NCBI GenBank assembly: GCA_914767715.1
Contig: OU612069.1
Span: forward strand, 19,031,387-19,095,386
Reading direction: 5' to 3'
DNA length: 64,000 nucleotides
DNA from: Membranipora membranacea
Lineage: Eukaryota; Bryozoa; Gymnolaemata; Cheilostomatida; Membraniporidae
Below the pieces are notes generated by a model. It made no database searches. It worked only from the letters and a program-made list of their open reading frames with translations, and was not told the origin of the DNA. The position numbers were made by a program, and so were the translations under genes. This document shows positions 31,989 to 43,787 of the stretch, piece after piece (the stretch's first letter is position 1; each line of letters starts with the position of its first letter).

Positions 31989-32262
31989 ATGAAGATGGAG
32001 ATGATGATCAGGGGATGAGCACTACATACCATTTACCTCAACGAATCAGAGGCAAAAGTACAGCCTGACATTACCGAAGATGATACTCCAGATCCAGTAC
32101 CAGCCGTCTCTTGGTAGGATCTGCTTCCTGCAGAGCTACAGCAGGATGAGCAGTGGAAGCACTTTTATTCCCAACAACTAAAGAATTGTGGAAAATATCG
32201 TCGATGGAGCATCAGTCAAGATTTACAGTCTGACAAAATTACTGTTGACCTTGGGAGGTTTG
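31989..32262 (+). pseudogene. Exon-like open frame with one stop
   Basis: One frame reads ESEAKVQPDITEDDTPDPVP, reaches a TAG, then continues DLLPAELQQDEQWKHFYSQQ and LKNCGKYRRWSISQDLQSD. The composition looks like real protein, and a gt follows near 32262. No family recognised. It lies inside the integrase-type region and may be a linker exon. Confidence 0.25.
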
Positions 32263-32639
32263 TGATTAATATATGACGTCAGAAATGACAACGCTCAATG
32301 TGCACATGGTGAGAAAATGTATTTTCTTAATGATTTTTTTCAGCGTACTCCAGACATCTCTGGACATGTACACTAGATCACCCCAAAGCTACTGCAACAG
32401 GCGGAAGGCTGGTACCCTAAAATTTCCTGTCCTTTCTCTCTTCGCCTAAACTGCTAAGTGATCCAGCCATCAAGATCTGGGCTAACGCCTGCGGAGGTCA
32501 AAACAAGAACTACCCGATGTTCACTGCCCTCTACGGCGCCACAAGAAGGAGGATTCTGCTGTTCATTCATATTCTAATCTTAATTTTTTTGTCTTTGCGA
32601 ATGTAATCATGTATTTCTTTATGTTGATATTATTAGATG

Positions 32640-33260
32640 TGTATTACAACATTATCATCACCATTCTGTCTGTTGTAGGCGTCTCATTGCAGTGGTTATG
32701 ACCTTAAGATTCTGTTGATCCCAAAAAGATTCAGATCTGGAGGAAATTAAATTTCTGGTGGACAGAAAAAGATATTCGCAGACAAACTTAACAAGAGGGC
32801 CAACTTAAACACTGACAACAGTGACTGTAAGTTTGACTCTAACATACAAATGCTCAACCAAAAGCCAAATCAATTTACCTTCAAATTCAATCGTTAAAAC
32901 GCACACTGACGCACTAAGCTGCAAAATGCAAAGGATTAAGGACCTGGAGGATGAGTTGCAACAGGTAGTGATAGAGGATTTCAAATTGTGACGAGCTCAA
33001 AACCAACCGTTGACCAAAAATATCATCAGCCAACAATCAAAAGTTGTAAAGATACTTAACAATTAACTTGATAGAAGCGAGAAATTCAACATAACCAAAG
33101 GCTTCACAAGTGTCGCCAATCAAGGCATAAAGAGCAAATTGATGAATACAATCAAAAACAGACACACCCGTCCTTCTATAATTTGGAATTGAACAATACC
33201 CTCCATGCTATGTACACAAACGAGAAGAGAAAAAAAGGCAAAAAGGAAACCGTTCTTTAT
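32640..33260 (+). repeat. Exon-like repeats, copy 2
   Basis: Joins the gcgtctcat / H.SGYDL unit (about 32665-32760; compare 28640) with the tggacagaaaaagatatt / coiled-coil unit (about 32755-33260; compare 29455-29890). Here the two units are adjacent. In the upstream region they are about 800 bp apart, so they probably belong to one ancestral element. Confidence 0.55.
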
Positions 33261-33700
33261 AAATTATAATTGACGCTTTGCACTACACCACAGTGCCACA
33301 GTCACGTTGTAAAGCAAGCCTGGAGCACAACCTACGTATTGACATAATGGATAAGATGACCCCAATCGTTATGTTTGACTATGAATCTGAACATGAGGAT
33401 GGCTTATGAGCTAAACCGCCACCTGGGAGACTTCCTGAAATAAGTTGTGCAATGATAGACCTTGATATTCAAATAAAATATCGCAAACATCTGTGGAGAC
33501 AATCTGAGCATGTAACTTATCCATATAATGAGGCATCAAATCTAACACACCCCTACAACTAATTGGATAATCAGACCAGCAAGATCAAAACGATAATATT
33601 TTTACGGCCATTATGGATGTAGCTGCTCGGCAAGATAATAGACTAGCTCATTCATGGAAACTTCATCATGGCTGACATTTAACCGCTGTTCATCATCAGA

Positions 33701-34458
33701 ATGATGTCACTTAAAGGCATGACAGCTGACAAGCTGACAAGGTGGAAACTAGTCATCCATATTGGTATAGATGGATTTTCTCGAGCTTGTGTTTACATGC
33801 AATGCAGTAGTAATAACAAGGCCATAACTCTACTGAAATGTTTTGGGGATCCCATCGAGAAGTTTGGAGTTGTTCCAACTCGCATCAGGACTGATCACAG
33901 TGGTGAAAATGTCAAGGTTTGGGAGTTTATGCAGGGTCAATCATCAGATATCAACCCTAATCCTGTTACTGCAGGATCATCTGTGCATAAACAGCGAGTC
34001 GAGAGATTTAACCGGGAGGTGAATCGCCACATCAGTGAAAAGTATGCGTCAGTATTCTACAGTCTGATGGCTTACTCGATGTGGACAGTGCTATAGAACT
34101 ATTTGCTTTTCATTATGTGGATATTCCACGAGTGAATCGGTCGCTTAAAATACTCCAAGCTGCTCACAATAACCATCCGATCCAGTCTGAAAACAATTTT
34201 ACACCCATTCAGCTATTGGTTTCCAAGTCGCATTTACGTGACAGTAGTCTACAGCAAACAGGAAACAGAAGCCAGTCTCTTTTACCAAATCCCAATGATG
34301 CGGTTTACGCTTTAGATATATCAAACATAGCTTGCCCGTTACCCATGAGTTATAGAGAAATCCTCGACGATGAAATAAATCCTCTAGAGGATGATGGAAA
34401 TGAAGGGAAGCGGTGGTATATCGCAGTCAGGGATTTTGTCAACAAGTTTGCAATTTGA
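33701..34458 (+). pseudogene. rve-type integrase core (PF24764-like), frameshifted
   Basis: The first frame (33701-34096) carries TRWKLVIHIGIDGFSRACVY with the first catalytic Asp, VVPTRIRTDHSGEN with the second, and SSVHKQRVERFNREVNRHIS with the catalytic Glu. A one-base shift near 34065 moves the sequence to the second frame: DGLLDVDSAIELFAFHYVDI, PRVNRSLKILQAAHNNHPI and a C-terminal tail to 34458. This arrangement is typical of an integrase-like family widespread in invertebrates, distinct from LTR-element integrases but with the same DDE chemistry. The catalytic triad is present, so a single indel inactivates it. Upstream DNA is degenerate. Confidence 0.75.
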
Positions 34459-35160
34459 TTATTGTGCCCAGTAATATATATAGATCTTTATTAAGAACCA
34501 ATCGACCACAGTTAATAAGTATAATAGTCCTCCGCTACGGAAAATAGTTGACAATTGTGTGAATGGTCGCCACAATCATCATTCAACAGGGAGGCTGTGG
34601 TGCCTGAATTACGCTGTTTTGGTATGCTATATTGAAAAATTGGCTGTGTTAAATTTTTTTTTATGATGGACTGGAGATATTTGGTAGCATTATTTATAAA
34701 AAAAAAGCTTAACCTAGGCCAACGAGCATGAAATGTGGCAAGTCACATCAAGAGCGATTGTTCAATTGGATTCTAATAACAAAGTTGTCGCTTTTAATGA
34801 TAATATTTTGAGCTTAATTTGCGCATAATCAATTTGCATTATTTCTCCAATGAAACATTCAAATTTTATTTCCCATATTATTACCTGCATAGCAACTTAC
34901 CAGTAATTATATTTTTTACCCAGTCATGGTTATTGTACTAATGATAATAATGATAATGGTTGTTATTGCCTATTTTCCGTTTAAAAATCTGACCCTCCGG
35001 AGCCTAGAAAGGCCAAGTCAATGGTACTGCTTGAACTTTCTATCATACCGAAGGGCAAGGAAAAGCTGCACTGGACCTTCTTTCCTTCCACATGACCCAG
35101 GTAGATTTCCAATAACAATGATAACACGCACCTGGCTTCAAACCAACATGATCACAGTTA
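34459..35160. other. AT-rich stretch, probably worn Pao RT
   Basis: No clear gene. The last 200 bp (34980-35160) has scattered fragments in changing frames and probably belongs to the Pao element that follows. Confidence 0.3.
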
Positions 35161-35446
35161 TATGCAAATAAATTCTTACAAAATGACCTTTACATAGACG
35201 ACGACCTTATGTCTAGCAACGACACCACCGATATGATCCATTAGATCAAGCACTCATTGATAGGTGGGTTAAATGGGAAACTGGCCTAAGTCAATTACAA
35301 GCCATAATTATCAATTCCACGTTGTGTTTCCTAAAGATTCCGGTAAAGCTGTGCGCAAAGAAATTCACCAATGTTTCTGTGATGCCAGTGAAGCCTCTTA
35401 TGGCCAATGCTCTTACCTCAGTTCTGTAAATAGTCATGGTAAAGCA

Positions 35447-36302
35447 TAGGGGTGGAACGGGTCGGGTATGGCACTTGAGGCAAAAACTGATACCGGGTTG
35501 GCACCGGGTTGGCACCGGGTCGGCACCGGGTCGGGTTTGCGTGATGACGCGGTACAACTAAAGAGGTAGGCCCTATACGAAATTGAGATCATCGTAATGA
35601 CACCGCACTAGGTTTATGGTGTGTCACCATGCCAGCATTTGATGGATATTGCAAATATGCTTGTAAATTTTATTTGCTACTTATTTGCTTTAGATACTGG
35701 TGAGTGATTTTGATGATTGCAACTTGCAATCATAGTCTAAAAACATTCGCTGGTCTAAATCCTGACCATCAGTATAAAGAATGGTACATATATCTATGCC
35801 GATAAAACATTCTTCAGATATCACAATATAAAAGAATGGTAGATATTCATTATCACTAGTGCAATCAGCTTATAGTACATTTGATTCAGTTTGTAACTTA
35901 TCATCTAGAAATAAGAAACTATGTTGAGTCCAAGTTTCATCAAATTCTATCAAGTATTTATTGAATTATAGATGCCTAAAGAAAGCTTCATGTAGTGTTT
36001 AGCCGTTTAATAATCTCAGCAAAAGTATGACTATTAACTATCTTTCGATGATATGATAGTCTTAATTTCTAGATGTGTCATATATAATCCGTGGCGTAGT
36101 AGTGGGTAAGAGCGTGGACTGCTGATCACAAGATCGCTGGTTCGAGTCAGGGCGAAGGCAATATTTTTTTCAATGCTAGTAGTCCCGACTACATAGATAG
36201 TAATTGGCACTTCAAACAAGTCAAACCCGACTTGGCCCGGTGCCAAACCCGAGATAACAAACCCGAGATTCAGTACCAGGTATGATATCCGTTCCACCCC
36301 TA
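35447..36302. mobile_element. 856-bp hAT-like non-autonomous element
   Basis: Inverted ends TAGGGGTGGAACGG and its complement, with an 8-bp target duplication gtaaagca / gtaaagcg (35439-35446 and 36303-36310). Removing the element and one duplication restores the Pao RNase H reading frame, which confirms the boundaries. Internally it has caccgggt-type repeats near 35500 and a tRNA-like segment at 36091-36160. No transposase. Confidence 0.8.
36091..36160 (+). repeat. tRNA-like (SINE-type) segment inside the hAT-like element
   Basis: An A-box-like gtagtgggtaagagcg and a B box ggttcgagtc with tRNA-like spacing. Not a functional tRNA: the stems do not close. Copied again at 41169-41223. Confidence 0.55.
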
Positions 36303-37601
36303 GTAAAGCGCATGTTACGCTCCTTGAGGGTTAATCTTCGTTCTTCCTATAAACAAAGCTGAAACCATACCTCGTGGTACAGGTTGAATCTTAATCTTTT
36401 ATTCATCAATCAAATGTCTCAATTTGGAACAGGCTGCTATTGACATAGCTGACACAATTGTGGGTCTTGATTTAGTAGCCCTTTCCAGAGCAGGATTACA
36501 TAAATATGTCCTCCTACCATTTATTTTTGTTTTATGGATGGACCGATGGAGAAAACCACTAACATTAACACCGTTAATCATTTTTGTGTTGAATGCGGTC
36601 ATTTTTGTGTTTCAGTCAAACGGCTCAATAATGCAAATGACACAGGGGTCACAAAACTCTGGTAAAAAAAGATTTTCTCATAAAATTTTACTCTTGGAAC
36701 GACTGCGCAACCATCTTACAACTTCTGAGACCGTGGTTCTCAATTGATGACAGAATGCCAAAGATTTAATTATAATGTTAAAATATTGAAGGTGTAGCTG
36801 GACAGTATGTTCAACGAGATGGAGATTATGGTCGGTCCGGAGAAGCAAATTGTTTGCCTTTATAACACGGAAGAGAGTGAGCAGTGGTGAAAACAGTTCT
36901 GCCCATCAGGAGTGCACAAGTTTTTCTTTTAAACTCATGGCAGAAAAAAAATTGTTCAGCCATTCATGTTTGGTTGATGCTCAATTCCGATAATCGTTTT
37001 GCCTTCTGTACCATGATGAATGAAAAAAAAACTCTGTGAGGTTATGAGAGCAAGCAACAAAATCTCACACAGGCAAAGGAAAGAAATTATAAAAAAAAAG
37101 AGTTGTGCAACGCTGACATTCTCCAGCTTTCATCAATCCACAGAAGCCGGATCTGATTATTTCACATGGTCAATTCCACATCACACTGGGAGTAGGAACT
37201 TCAAACATGGCGAACCAGAAAAAAATTGTTTGCATAATACAAATATAATATAATAAATATTGCGATAGTCAGAAATGAAGTCTTTAGTCAAGCCCAATAC
37301 GAAGCAGCAAGATAACAGCCAACTGTTTAAGTCACTCGCCAAGGCGCTTATGGAAGAACAAAAACAAAATGGCTCTACATGGAAGCAGTGACGGATGAAA
37401 CATATTATTATGCTATGTATATATATCCAAGAAATTTCAGTAGGTGAGATAATGCAAGATTTCAGAGAGCAGTTAGAGAGCACGCTGATGGAAAAATTGC
37501 CGCAAACAGAACTCCGTTCAGGAGTATCAAAGACTGAGGGAATTATTGTAGTAAATTTTTAAAAATATTTAATATTTTAATGGAACAAAGACTGAAAGAC
37601 A

Positions 37602-38388
37602 AGTTTCATAAATTCTATGAGATGCTTTCTAGCAATCCGAGGACCCGTACATACATTTTCTTCAGATAGAGGTACCAATTTTGTTGGTGCAGCAAATGAG
37701 TTCCAACAAGGTATCAACGCGCTCTCTTCTGAAGAAGTCAAGGGATTCCTAGAATCACAACAGTGCTCTTTTGAGTTCAACACACCATATGCCAGTCATA
37801 TGGGAGGCTCATGGGAGCGTATGATAAGGACAGTGAGAGGAGTACTTCAAGGCATCCTAATAGAGTCGAATTCTTCCAGACTGAGTTCCTCTAGCCTCCG
37901 TACTCTATTCTACGAATGTATGCACATTGTTAACTCCAGACCCCTTACCACTCAGCACTCAGACTACAGACTCCACTATAGAACCACAACCTTTAACCCC
38001 CAACTGCCTACAGACTATGAAGAGTCAACCACTCAAGCCACCACCAGGGAAGTTTGAGGAAGCTCATTTATATAGCAGAAAATGTTGGAAGCGTGTACAG
38101 TTTCTTTGTGAGCAATTCTGGAGCAGATGGAAACCAGAATACCTGCAGTCTCTCCAGAAACGAACCAAATGGACGGAAGAGCATCCCAACTTTGAAGAAG
38201 GAGATGATGTACTTCTGAAAGACAAAGATCTAGCAAGAGGTGAATGGAAGATGGCGAGAGTTCTGAAAATTACACCAAGTAAAGACAACCTAGTCAGAAA
38301 AGTAGAGATTCAAACTGCTACTCCTGGCCAAATTTACCAAAGACCCGCCCACAGCCTTATCTTGCTCGTCCGCAGTAATGTTAAATAA
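37602..38388 (+). pseudogene. Pao integrase with DUF5641-like C-terminus (copy A)
   Basis: Starts SFINSMRCFLAIRGPVHTFS, then SDRGTNFVGAANEF (second catalytic Asp), NTPYASHMGGSWERMIRTVR (catalytic Glu in WERMIR) and TLFYECMHIVNSRPLT. A one-base shift near 37965 moves to the frame PLTPNCLQTM, PPPGKFEEAHLYSRKCWKRV, FWSRWKPEYLQSLQKR, then the C-terminal DDVLLKDKDLARGEWKMARV and RPAHSLILLV. In Pao elements this enzyme inserts the cDNA. The N-terminal zinc-binding part is missing, replaced by repeat sequence. The stop at 38386-38388 is followed within 25 bp by a purine-rich tract. Confidence 0.85.
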
Positions 38389-38395
38389 AACCGGA

Positions 38396-38484
38396 GGGTT
38401 TTCGGTGGGGGTGTAGCTGCGGGAGCTGCGCTATCGCCGCGCTGTGCACGCATTCCACCCCTTTGGCAATTTTAGGAGACCCCT
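38396..38484 (+). other. Polypurine tract and possible 3' LTR start
   Basis: After the integrase stop comes a G-rich stretch (ggagggttttcggtgggg) and then TGTAGCTGCGGGAGC at 38411, the expected place for a Pao 3' LTR. No second LTR is available for comparison. This stretch is deleted in copy B. Confidence 0.35.
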
Positions 38485-39044
38485 AAATTAGTTAATTTAC
38501 ATAATTATGAATGCATTACCACTTTTGTTACCATATTTGGGACATCACATGACACACTAACTGATAGATGCTAATCATATTTTGTGACATTGTCAAATTG
38601 AATCTGTCATGATAAACATGGCAACAGTAAGCTATGGTTTATCACATTTCTAAACTAACTACATACAATCATGCTATTTACTCGTAGCACAAGTGAATTA
38701 GATGACTAAAGGTATGTTCTATTATTCTTTTCATAGAGCCTGGAATTGTCTGATATATTATGCTTAAATCCTTGCGTATCCTGATGGTATCATATAAATC
38801 ATGATTATTGTCACAATGCTTAACTGACTATTGAATCTCATCTTGTTGAGATTTATCCTTGATTGTCGTTTGTTTGTAATGCTTAATTGCCTTGATTAAT
38901 CGATTACGTGGCAATGCCTTTGTTTCAATACCTGAGGTTATTTTGATATACGACACTATAATGTCTATTCACATCAACACCTTTTCTCTGCCTTATTTGT
39001 AGTTTTACGGCAAAATTGGATTATAATAAATAACTTGTCCAACG

Positions 39045-39187
39045 TCAAAACCATCCACCTGCACTACGCGTGTAAATACACTTTGTGAGATTGAGGATCC
39101 TAAGGCTCTTCCCTGCGGACGCACTCACTGTACAGAATGTATAAATGTGAATTATCAAAACAAGGAGATCGAGTGTAAAGTGTGCAA
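39045..39187 (+). CDS. RING-finger-like exon (copy A)
   Basis: Exon ending at a gtaagt donor. It encodes CEIEDPKALPCGRTHCTECI and later IECKVCK, the pattern of a TRIM-type RING (CxxxxDP..LPC.H..C..C, then C..C), whose usual job is E3 ubiquitin ligase activity. In this copy the first metal-binding His is Arg (CGC), whereas copy B has CAC. The first Cys pair is not properly formed: only one Cys precedes DPKAL, and stops lie just upstream in frame. Likely an exon carried within the duplicated block, from a host TRIM gene or a mobile relative. No further exons were found. Confidence 0.5.
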
Positions 39188-39349
39188 GTAAGTTATAATA
39201 TGGAGAATATAAATCATATTTTTGGCAAATGGCAGAATAGCTAATGCCAGATCATAATATAATGATCTCATATGTATGTAGCCCACCACCCTCCGCCGTT
39301 AAAAGGGGCCTGTTTAATACTGTGGTGTAAAGAAAATAATAGTGCATAG

Positions 39350-39600
39350 ACTATAGAGCATGGGTGGGCAACCTTTTCTTGAAAAAGGCCACATTTTACG
39401 CCGGCTCAACTCAAAAGGCCGCCACATATCTTTCAGGGATAAAATTGGAACTGGAGTAGCAATTTTGGCACTTCCTATTTGGTAAAAACTGAAACAGATT
39501 TATGTGTAAAAACTGCAGTATGTTGCAAAAACCATCAACTCAGCAGAAATATTGGTTTATCTAATCTTCTTGAGTTTTGTGATGTCATTTTACCTCATGA
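39350..39600 (+). repeat. hAT-like repeat, copy 2
   Basis: Starts near gagcatgggtgggcaacctt and shows blocks related to 22355-22480. The first 110 bp are also in copy B (44095-44207). Confidence 0.4.
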
Positions 39601-39895
39601 TTTGATTGTGTACATGTGTGTATCCCCATGTTTCATGTGTATGACAAAGCGCAGGGTGGGTGCGCGAGGGGTGCTGTAGCGCCCTACCAGGGGTTAAAGT
39701 GTAAATAAAGTCTAGTCCACATGGTCACACAACTCCTAATCAGCAGCAAAGCTCAACCTCTCTCGCTCTATATCAGCTAGCAGTATTACTCTCAGCTTCG
39801 TCTAGTCAAGCAGAATCTCTGATACATCAGTCAGCCTAGTGTGGTGAGATCAACTCTCGTCAAATCTGAATCTTTAATCTGATCAATCAAGTGAT

Positions 39896-39898
<3 letters not shown>

Positions 39899-39930
<32 letters not shown>
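39899..39930. repeat. (AT)n microsatellite
   Basis: About 16 AT dinucleotides. Confidence 0.95.
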
Positions 39931-39932
<2 letters not shown>

Positions 39933-40416
39933 GAACCTTGCGTAAAAATACTGCAGTGGTCGTTTCAATTGGTATCATATTCTGCTGTAAAAAACGCAGT
40001 CTATTTTTGAAGCATATTAGATCCATGTGATAACAACCAATTATTGAATAACGACTCGAGTAAAGCCTTTTTCATTATACAACATTGTGTAAAGGTGTAG
40101 CTCCACAGGCCTACGTTATGTCTGTAACAGCTAACCGACGCTACGAATGACGTCATAGGTCGACGTTGGTTATCCTATATTGCATCGGTATAGACACACC
40201 AGCATGTTGGTCTTTGTGCCAACGCTTCATTGCCTACGCTTCATTGATTGGTCAATACAATCACATCCCTCCTTTCTGATTGGCTCTCATATTCTATAAC
40301 AATTCATATTCATCTCTTTCTCAATCATTCACACATTTTTCATTCCACAAACACAGATCACACTCAGACTAAACACAGAGCTCTCTCTCTCACTTGACAC
40401 ACACACTTAGACAGCT

Positions 40417-41182
40417 ATGTCTCTGCTAGCCTACCAAGAGCAGCTCATACTTCTGGTTAAGGAAAATCCTCCCATTTATGATAAGAAGGGCCATAGGTAT
40501 AAAGAAAGAGGACCAGGTGGAGTAGTATCTAACATCTGGGAGGCTATTTACCAGCAGCTCAGACCTTCCTACCCAACCTTTGTGACAGGTGAGTGAGTGA
40601 ACATAGTTTACCATGTATCTGCATCTTCAGTACCTTTTTTAACTTAGGTGTGAACAAACATTTTTTACTCAGTGGATCAAATCAGACGGTGAACCTGCAA
40701 TAACAGATAACTTTAACTTAGTTTTTAGTTAGTGCAAGTGACTGAGCTCACAGTGAGACTGTACCATTCTCCAACTGAGTTTTGTTTGACAAGTTATGGC
40801 TGATTCTAGTAAAAAAGGCTGCTCACAACAATCTCTACTAAAATACAGGGAAATCAGCAATTGCAATAACAGTAGACTACACCAGAAGAAGTTATTGAAT
40901 AGCAGCAGCCTTGTCCTAGAATGCTAGCTCAACATTTTATCAAAAAATAGACGGAGATTCATGGTAGAGAATCCGCATATTGAAACAAGCTTTTTTATTT
41001 TGTTTCAAATAGAGTACAAGGTAGTCCTAGTACTCAGGACAATGTTACCCATGTTGTAATCCTCTCTTCTATATCTATATCCAGATGCAGATAACGTAAA
41101 AAGTCAATGGGGGAAGCTAAGGGAATCGTATATGGCTGCCATGAGACGCAGGAAAGAGAGCCAGAGGAGTAGTAGTGGGTAA
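40417..41182 (+). CDS. MADF-domain gene, two exons, truncated by a duplication
   Basis: Exon 1 (40417-40588) starts MSLLAYQEQLILLVKENPPI and contains IYDKKGHRYKERG and NIWEAIYQQLRPSYP. Exon 2 (41085 on) joins in phase 1 and encodes NVKSQWGKLRESYMAAMRRR. LI..V...P.IYD, W..I and W..LR..Y in this order define a MADF (Myb/SANT-like) domain, a DNA-binding domain of transcription factors and of some transposon-encoded proteins. After KESQR the frame runs into the duplicated block (from about 41169) and stops at 41180. So about 88 residues are encoded, the last few from foreign DNA. The missing C-terminus would normally carry a BESS or acidic region. Upstream DNA has pyrimidine-rich tracts but no clear TATA box. 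Confidence 0.75.
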
Positions 41183-42674
41183 GAGCGTGGACTGCTGATC
41201 ACAAGGTCGCTGGTTCGAGTCACGGTGAAGGCAATATTTTTTGCAATGCTAGTAGTCCCGACTACGTAGATAGTAATTGGCACTTCAAACAAGTCAAACC
41301 CGACTTGGCCCGGTGCCAAACCCGAGATAACAAACCCGAGATTCAGTACCGGGTATGATATCCGTTCCACCCCTAGTAATGCGCATGTTACGCTCCTTGA
41401 GGGTTAATCTTCGTTCTTCCTATAAACAAAGCTGAAACCATACCTCGTGGTACAGGTTGAATCTTAATCTTTTATTCATCAATCAAATGTCTCAATTTGG
41501 AACAGGCTGCTATTGACATAGCTGACACAATTGTGGGTCTTTAGTAGCCCTTTCCAGAGCAGGATTACATAAAAATGTCCTCCTACCATTTATTTTTGTT
41601 TTATGGATGGACCGATGGAGGAAACCATTAACATTAACACCGTTAATCATTTTTGTGTTGAATGCGGTCATTTTTGTGTTTCAGTCAAAAGGCTCAATAA
41701 TGCAAATGACTCAGGGGTCTCAAAACTCTGGTAAAAAAAAAGATTTTCTCATAAAATTTTACTCTTGGAACGACTGCGCAACCATCTTACAACTTCTGAG
41801 ACCGTGGTTCTCAATTGATGACAGAATGCCAAAGATTGAATTATAATGTTATAATATTGAAGGTGTAGCTGGACAGTATGTTCAACGAGACGGAGATTAT
41901 GGTCGGTCCGGAGAAGCAAATTGTTTGCCTATATAACACGGAAGAGAGTGAGCAGTGGTGAAAACAGTTCTGCCCATCAGGAGTGCACAAGTTTTTCTTT
42001 TAAACTCATGGCAGAAAAAAAATTGTTCAGCCATTTATGTTTGGTTGATGCTCAATTCCGATGAGAATCGTTTTGCCTTCTGTACCATGATGAATGAAAA
42101 AAAAACTCTGTGAGGTTATGAGAGCAAGCAACAAATTCTCACACAGGCAAAGGAAAGAAATTATAAAAAAAAAGAGTTGCGCAACGCTGACATTCTCCAG
42201 CTTTCATCAATCCACAGAAGCCGGATCTGATTATTTCACATGGTCAATTCCACATCACACTGGGAGTAGGAACTTCAAACATGGCGAACCAGAAAAAATT
42301 GTTTGCATAATACAAATATAATATAATAAATATTGCGATAGTCAGAAATGAGGTCTTTAGTCAAGCCAAATACGAAGCAGCAAGATAACAGCCAACTGTT
42401 TAAGTCACTCGCCAAGGCGCTTATGGAAGAACAAAAATAAAATGGCTCTACATGGAAGCAGTGACGGATGAAACAGATTATTATGCCATGTATATATATA
42501 CAAGAAATTTCAGTAGGTGAGATAATGCAAGATATCAGAGTGCAGTTAGAGAGCACGCTGATGGAAAAATTGCCGCAAACAGAACGCCGTTCAGGAGTAT
42601 CAAAGGCTGAGAGAATTATTGTAGCAAATTTTTAAAAATATTTAATATTTTAATGGAACCAAGACTGAAAGACA

Positions 42675-43301
42675 AGTTTCATAAATTCTATGAGATGCTT
42701 TCTAGCAATCCGAGGACCCGTACATACATTTTCTTCAGATAGAGGTACCAATTTTGTTGGTGCAGCAAATGAGTTCCAACAAGGTATCAACGCGCTCTCT
42801 TCTGAAGAAGTCAAGGGATTCCTAGAATCACAACAGTGCTCTTTTGAGTTCAACACACCATATGCCAGTCATATGGGAGGCTCATGGGAGCGTATGATAA
42901 GGACAGTGAGAGGAGTACTTCAAGGCATCCTAATAGAGTCGAATTCTTCCAGACTTGATTCCTCTAGTCTCCGTACTCTATTCTACGAATGTATGCACAT
43001 TGTTAACTCCAGACCCCTTACCACTCAGCAGCTGACTACAGACTCCACTATAGAACCACAACCTTTAACCCCCAACTGCCTACTGACTATGAAGACTCAA
43101 CCACTCAAGCCACCACCAGGGAAGTTTGAGGAAGCTCATTTATACAGCAGAAAATGTTGGAAGCGTGTACAGTTTCTTTGTGAGCAATTCTGGAGCAGAT
43201 GGAAACCAGAATACTTGCAGTCTCTCCAGAAATTAGTTAATTTACATATGAATGCATTACCACTTTTGTTACCATATTTGGGACATCACATGAAACACTA
43301 A
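42675..43301 (+). pseudogene. Pao integrase (copy B), C-terminus deleted
   Basis: Same start and catalytic motifs as copy A (SDRGTNFVGA, SHMGGSWERMIR). Here the change of frame seen in copy A near the NSRPLT segment is absent: the sequence reads TTDSTIEPQPLTP and continues in one frame through PPPGKFEEAHLYSRKCWKRV to LQSLQK. The 327-bp deletion then fuses it to flanking DNA, giving a 17-residue foreign tail and a stop at 43299-43301. So the frameshift in copy A arose after the duplication, or was corrected here. The C-terminal SH3-like part is lost, so it is unlikely to be active. Confidence 0.85.
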
Positions 43302-43787
43302 CTGATAGATGCTAATCATATTTTGTGACATTGTCAAATTGAATCTTTCATGATAAACATGGCAACAGTAAGCTATGGTTTATCACATTTCTAAACTAAC
43401 TACATACAATCATGCTATTTACTCGTGACACAAGTGCATTAGATGACTAAAGGTATGTTCTATTATTCTTTTCATAGAGCCTGAAATTGTCTGATCTATT
43501 ATGCTTAAATCCTTGCGTATCCTGATGGTATCATATATAAATCATGATTATTGTCACAATGCTTAACTGACTATTGAATCTCATCTTGTTGAGATTTATC
43601 CTTGATTGTCGTTTGTTTGTAATGCTTAATTGCCTCGTTTAATAAATTACGTGGCAATGCCTTTGTTTCAAAACCTGAGGTTATTTTGATATACGACACT
43701 ATAATGTCTTTTCACATCAACACCTTTTCTCTGCCTTATTTGTAGTTTTACGGCAAATTTGGATTATAATAAATAACTTGTCCAACG

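Larger units (their letters stand above)
35161..38410 (+). mobile_element. Pao (BEL) LTR retrotransposon, decayed internal region
   Basis: In order: end of the RT with DLYIDDDLMSSNDTTDMI (the FYxDD-type active site of Pao elements); RNase H start CFCDASEASYGQCSYLSSV, split by a hAT-like element at 35447-36302; a stretch holding an interspersed repeat (about 36790-37540); then the integrase and DUF5641-like C-terminus (37602-38388). Frames are broken by many stops before the integrase. 5' LTR, gag and protease are not in the window or not recognisable. Confidence 0.8.
36096..39466. repeat. Duplicated block, copy A (about 3.37 kb)
   Basis: Nearly identical to 41169-44207. It starts inside the tRNA-like segment and contains the right part of the hAT-like element, Pao RNase H tail, an interspersed repeat, Pao integrase, a RING-like exon and the start of another hAT-like repeat. 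Offset about 5.07 kb. Confidence 0.95.

Noticed and set aside
36091-36160. tRNA gene
   Set aside because: A and B boxes are present but acceptor and anticodon stems do not pair. Fits a SINE-type fragment better.
36034-36297. 87-codon minus-strand frame, repeated at 41104-41370
   Set aside because: It is antisense to the right part of the hAT-like element and exists twice only because the block is duplicated. No protein motif.
37181-37483. Hydrophobic minus-strand ORF (also 42275-42556)
   Set aside because: Antisense to the interspersed repeat and copied by the duplication. The hydrophobicity comes from AT-rich repeat DNA.
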